In this document: in pieces, positions 60,311 to 64,000 of the stretch
How positions within the stretch are numbered: the stretch's first letter is position 1
How the letters are laid out: every line of letters begins with the position of its first letter
Assembly (NCBI GenBank): GCA_030686995.1
Contig: CM060680.1
Location: 83,292,259 to 83,356,258 of the forward strand
Direction: 5' to 3'
Source of the DNA: Artemisia argyi
Lineage: Eukaryota; Streptophyta; Magnoliopsida; Asterales; Asteraceae
DNA: 64,000 bases
Made by a program: the position numbers and the translations under genes
Notes under the pieces: generated by a model
What the model saw: the letters and a program-made list of their open reading frames with translations, nothing else
What the model was told of the DNA's origin: nothing
The model's database searches: none

Positions 60311-61192
60311 CAAGAGAGTTTTTTGCCTTCACCCGACCCCTCCCCCCAAAAGAATTTTTTCCTAATTCTCTCAAGATTTTTAATAACACTCAAAGGCACG
60401 CGGAACATAGAAAAATAATACAATGGCAAACTACCTAAAACCGATTTTACCAATGGTAGACGTCCCCCAAACGACATCGTTTTAGCTTTCCAATCCGATA
60501 ACCTCTTTTTGAATTTCTCCACCACAGGCCCCCATGCTTTTACCCGCCTCATGTTCTCACCGATTGGTAACAATAAGTAAGTAAACGGAAATTCCCTGAT
60601 GTCACACCCCATCCATCTCGCCATGTCTGCCTTTTCTTCCTTGCTAACTCCTATACCATATAACCTGCTTTTGTTATAGTTTACCTTTAACCCCAATACT
60701 TCTTCAAAACATTTGAGAATACACATAAGAGATTTAGCATTCTCTTTATTCCATTCTAAGGAAATAGTGTCGTTCGCGTATTGAAGATGTGAAACCGTTA
60801 CCTTATTTGCGCCTACTACAACCCCTCTAAAGATGCCTTTCTCCACTGCTTCAGAAACTACAGCATTCAACCCCTCCGTCGCCAATTTAAATAAGAAAGG
60901 CGAAAGAGGGTCACCTTTTCTTACACCCCTCTGTAACCCAAATTCCTCTGATGGGGAGCCGTTTACAAGGATGGACATAAACGATGACCTAAGACATATA
61001 TCCACCCATTTACGCCATTTTTCCCCGAACCCCATTTTTTCATTATATCTAATAAAAATCTCCAATTTATACTATCAAATGCCTTCTCGAAGTCAACTTT
61101 GAATATTAGACCCTTTTCTTTGTTTTTCTTCAAAAACTCCATAGTTTCGTTTGCTATAAGAACCCCATCAAGAAGATATCTCCCTTTTATAA
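60226..61192 (-). pseudogene. LINE reverse transcriptase domain
   Basis: Motifs in order: GRYLLDG and FKVDFEKAFDS (about 61180-61070, first catalytic Asp kept), then GSPSEEFGLQRGVRKGDPLSPFLF (template/primer grip). The catalytic motif reads YANDT where F/Y-A-D-D is expected, so one Asp is Asn. VNYNKSRLYGIG and LPLVKSVLGSLPLYYFSMF follow. It is split by stops upstream of 61065. Known role: target-primed reverse transcription; this copy is inactive. Confidence 0.82.
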
Positions 61193-61270
61193 ATAAGAAA
61201 GGCGAAAGAGGGTCACCTTGTCTTACACCCCTCTATAACCCAAATTCCTCTAATGGGGAGATGTTTACAA
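61193..61270 (-). repeat. Filler duplication of an RT segment at the LINE/D junction
   Basis: About 80 bp closely matching 60890-60973 (the GVRKGDPLSPF region), in the same orientation and with several mismatches. It lies directly between the LINE break and the second D copy. Confidence 0.8.
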
Positions 61271-61524
61271 GGTTGAGATGTGTGGCTTGGGATGAAGTTG
61301 GATGTTTGACCAATGTTGTAAGATTTGTAAAGTGGTTCAAAGGAATGTCCTTGTGGGTTTGGAGTGTAATTGGGAAAGTAAGTGTTTGGAAGCGTTCGTT
61401 GATTACCAACTTCATTTGTTGTGATGGATTTGTTTCGAGAGCTTGTTTTCTTTCGCCAAATGGGCTTTTCGGTCATCCTTGCTAGCCTTGAGGCTTTTGA
61501 TTTTGGTTTGTTGGGAGAAGTCAT
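61271..61524 (-). pseudogene. N-terminal fragment of D ORF b
   Basis: Encodes the basic N-terminus and the first part of the Asn/Pro/Ser-rich region (about 85 residues). It is cut off where the sequence passes into LINE filler. It differs from ORF b at a few residues (for example QRTLPN for QPTLPN). Confidence 0.75.
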
Positions 61525-61555
61525 GATGGGTTGAGCAAGGATTTATGATGAAGAT

Positions 61556-61785
61556 GGGTATTTATAGTGTGATGATTATGTGTTTATGGAAGGATAATAT
61601 GTGGTGGATTTGCTAGACAAAATATATTTGTGAATTTAAGGAAGTAGAGAATCAAAATAGGGTGAAATGGGCTAAAAAGGAAAAAGCAAATAGGGAATCT
61701 TGACCTTCAGGTGGCCGGCCCCCTTAATTAATGGCCGGCCTCTTTAATTTTAAGGGGGCGCCCTTTATAATTATGGGGGCCGCCC
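61556..61785 (-). promoter_or_regulatory. TATA box and GC-rich module, second D copy
   Basis: The TATA box (TATAAATACCC on -, about 61556-61569) and the GC-rich block (about 61711-61785) with GGCCGGCC twice are retained as in D. One GGGGGCCGCCC unit has lost a base pair. Confidence 0.55.
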
Positions 61786-63414
61786 AGGGCCTGGTTCCCA
61801 GATTGCCAGAAAGAGGTTTTTGGCAGAAATTCGTCCTAAAAGATGTTTGTTTTGAGGTCTGGTTTTGGGCAAGTCCATCTCTTTAGGCAAATATGCATGT
61901 ATTATCTTAATGAAGTATGCATGAAAAGTATATATGTAGGCAACTAAGCATATAGTATAATTTCAAGTAAGCATGTATACAAAAACAATAATGTAAACGA
62001 CCAAGTAAGCAAGTCATTCTTCCTAAGACAACTAACTTTGTGTAAGGGCAAAGGCAACTAGAGAGTGAGAAACTAATGATGGAACAAATGTGACAATGTA
62101 ATTCTTGACATTGTTCTAGTGTGTGCCTATATGCAACAAATGTGGAGATGTGATTGTTTCGACTCCTGATGCAAAGATGAAGGTTTTCTAAGAGACAATC
62201 CAAGTTCTCTTTGATTTGATTTTGCTCAACTCATGAATGTCAAAGATATGTATTAGATTATATACTTTGACAATTCGTGTGAAATTTCATACATGATTTT
62301 AAAGAATGGTTTTAACATTATTCAACAATGCAAGAAAAATGATTTTCATGTGTTTCCTAAACGTGAGAATTGTTTAAATAAAATAGATTGGGTTTTATAA
62401 AAATGTTTATGCAATGTAGAATTCCCAATTTTCAATTTTGTGCGAAATAGATTCCTAGACTCAGAAACGAAGAGAAGAAAAGAAAGCAATTATATGCAAC
62501 AATTGATTAATGAAAATGCAATAGAATTTAGTCAATTTGCTCCATCATTCCTAATCTTAAATGCAAGTGGTTAAATAGTTCACGCTTAAGGGGTTTAGTG
62601 AATATATCCGCAATGTTAGTATCCGATGTGACTAATATCACTTATTATCATAAGCGAGGTTGTGACTACTATCTATATGTATTATCATGAGTGTTTTGAG
62701 AAAAATCCGAGAGAGCATCTATAAAACCTATGTTAATGCATATGACCTATTTCCACTTTAATAGTTAATTCTCTTAACTTATTATACTATATTTCCATGA
62801 GTTTTGAAAAAAGAAATCATAGAGGATTTTCATTTAAATTTCAAAGGGGGGGCTGACTAAGATGGGTTCATATAAACAAAGGTAGTACGCATTGTTAGTT
62901 ATACAATTAACAATATCACAACAAGGACGTATAATTAACAATTTTGGAAGTTTGAGTTATAATTTCAAAAAGAAAACGTACCTTGCGTCTTTAATTGACT
63001 TAACTCAATAAGACTTACGAGCTCATGAAATGAAGGAACAACGAATTCCCAAGAAGACCATAGAGAGAAAGCAAAGCAATAGAATCCTCATAACAAAACT
63101 ACACCATAATATCGCTAGCAAATTCTTGAAGCATAATTACGTGAAGGTTTATTTGCATGTCTTAATAGTTCGCCAAACTTCACGTATATGAAAGTGTGCC
63201 AACTTCATGATTTTGACACCTAACATGTAAGACAACTTGGTATCCAAAATCTCATGGGTCCAAGATGGTTAGTTACAACATCCATTGCATTTAAAATGCA
63301 TATGGTATAGATGTTGATAGCAAGTGCAAGAATTCCTTATCAATATGTTTTCACACAATGATAATGGCTTTCTTGTCTCAAGAGGTAAACAATTATTATA
63401 ACTAGAGTAATCTT

Positions 63415-64000
63415 CTAAATTTCTCTACCAGGTTTTACAAATTTTATTTGCTTTGATTTATTTGTCGAAGGATCATTTAGATTAAATCCTAAGCCGGTTT
63501 TGTCATCAAAAGCCTTTTGAATATTAAGTAAGTATTTTAGAGATTTGGAACTATTTACAAATTTAGCTAATATTTTTGCTTTTTCATTTTCCTTTCTAAT
63601 TTCTTGTTTGTAGTCTTGAAAATTTTTACATTCAAGATCAATTTTAATATTACTTTCAAGTCAAGACATTTTATCTTCTAAAATTATTTCTTTTTCAAAA
63701 TTTCCTTCAGTAGATGTTGAAGATTCATTTTTAAAAGTGATTTTTGAGTATATGTTGCAAAAATTTTTGAAGTTGTTTTCTAATTTTGAAAACTCTAATA
63801 TGAATTGATCATAGCAAAATTGTTTGGTTTCTTATTGTACCACATTTGTGGCTTTATATGCTTCACAATCTTCACATGTCATATGATGATCCTCTTCACC
63901 GTCCATGTCGCTCCATGTTTCATTTATGAATTCTTAGATCTTGACGCATGTAGTCCTCGCCATCAACATTTGAGGTTTCATCTATTTGGATATCTTTACA
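63415..64000 (-). pseudogene. gag: Copia gag fragment, second D copy
   Basis: Matches 21205-21790. It keeps TGC (Cys) at 63814-63816 where the first copy has TGA, but has its own TAA at 63832-63834. Incomplete at the window end. Confidence 0.7.

Larger units (their letters stand above)
58625..61192 (-). mobile_element. LINE (L1-type), 5' truncated
   Basis: The + strand poly(T) at 58625-58654 is the 3' poly(A) tail. Reading on -, RT motifs, a connection region and an RT-type zinc-binding domain precede a 3' UTR (about 58655-59228). The endonuclease and ORF1 are missing. The 5' side ends at 61192, where foreign DNA begins. Confidence 0.85.
61271..64000 (-). mobile_element. Second, partial copy of element D (internal part)
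   Basis: Aligns with 19070-21790 of D, starting within ORF b (GGTTGAGATGTGTGG) and running off the window inside gag. Similarity is high throughout, including the GC-rich module and the Cys/His-rich frame at 61907-62203. Confidence 0.92.

Overview
This is plant nuclear DNA from a repeat-dense region: AT-rich, full of poly(A)/poly(T) and (AT)n tracts, and built almost entirely of nested transposable elements. I find no convincing host gene, no rRNA and no intact tRNA gene. The gag, protease and LTR types resemble those common in large dicot genomes, perhaps Asteraceae, but that is an impression, not a measurement.

Layout. (1) 1-2422: AT-rich DNA with a palindromic Helitron-like repeat and a Tourist-like MITE. 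(2) 2423-7935: a tandem LTR-gag/protease-LTR-gag/protease-LTR array of a gag-protease-only Ty3/gypsy element, flanked by a 4-bp GTAA duplication. (3) 7936-13071: small repeats, including a clear Stowaway MITE and a diverged long-arm foldback. (4) 13072-33804: a three-level nest. A short non-coding copia-like element (TE1, + strand) is split by a SIRE-like copia element (D, - strand, TSD AGTTA). D is in turn split by a full Athila-like element (A, TSD ATTAA) and a solo LTR of the same family (C, TSD CATAC). (5) 35485-45283: a long-arm foldback split by a Tat-like Ty3/gypsy element (TSD ATATG). That element has a decayed gag-pol on - and a spliced, decayed antisense gene on +. (6) 45284-48951: small MITE-like repeats. 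(7) 48952-58505: a PIF/Harbinger-like element (TSD TAA) that keeps only its Myb/SANT-type ORF1 and is split by a second Athila-like element (B, TSD GTAAG). It probably sits in a tRNA-derived SINE. (8) 58625-61192: a 5'-truncated L1-type LINE on -, joined through a filler duplication to a second, partial copy of D that runs off the window end.

How it fits together. No element here looks autonomous. The tandem gypsy element, the Athila-like copies and D each keep gag (plus protease in the two gypsy types) with intact LTR, PBS and PPT signals but have lost the reverse transcriptase to integrase block. The Tat-like element keeps RT fragments whose catalytic aspartates are gone. They presumably moved with enzymes supplied by relatives elsewhere. 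The most interesting signals are: an in-frame TGA between gag and the zinc knuckle/protease with no ATG after it; two small ORFs in D that share an HxxxCxCC pattern and each have a TATA box and a GC-rich module also found in D's own LTR promoter; and clusters of the interrupted palindrome TGACGNCGTCA just upstream of the TATA box in the Athila-like LTRs.
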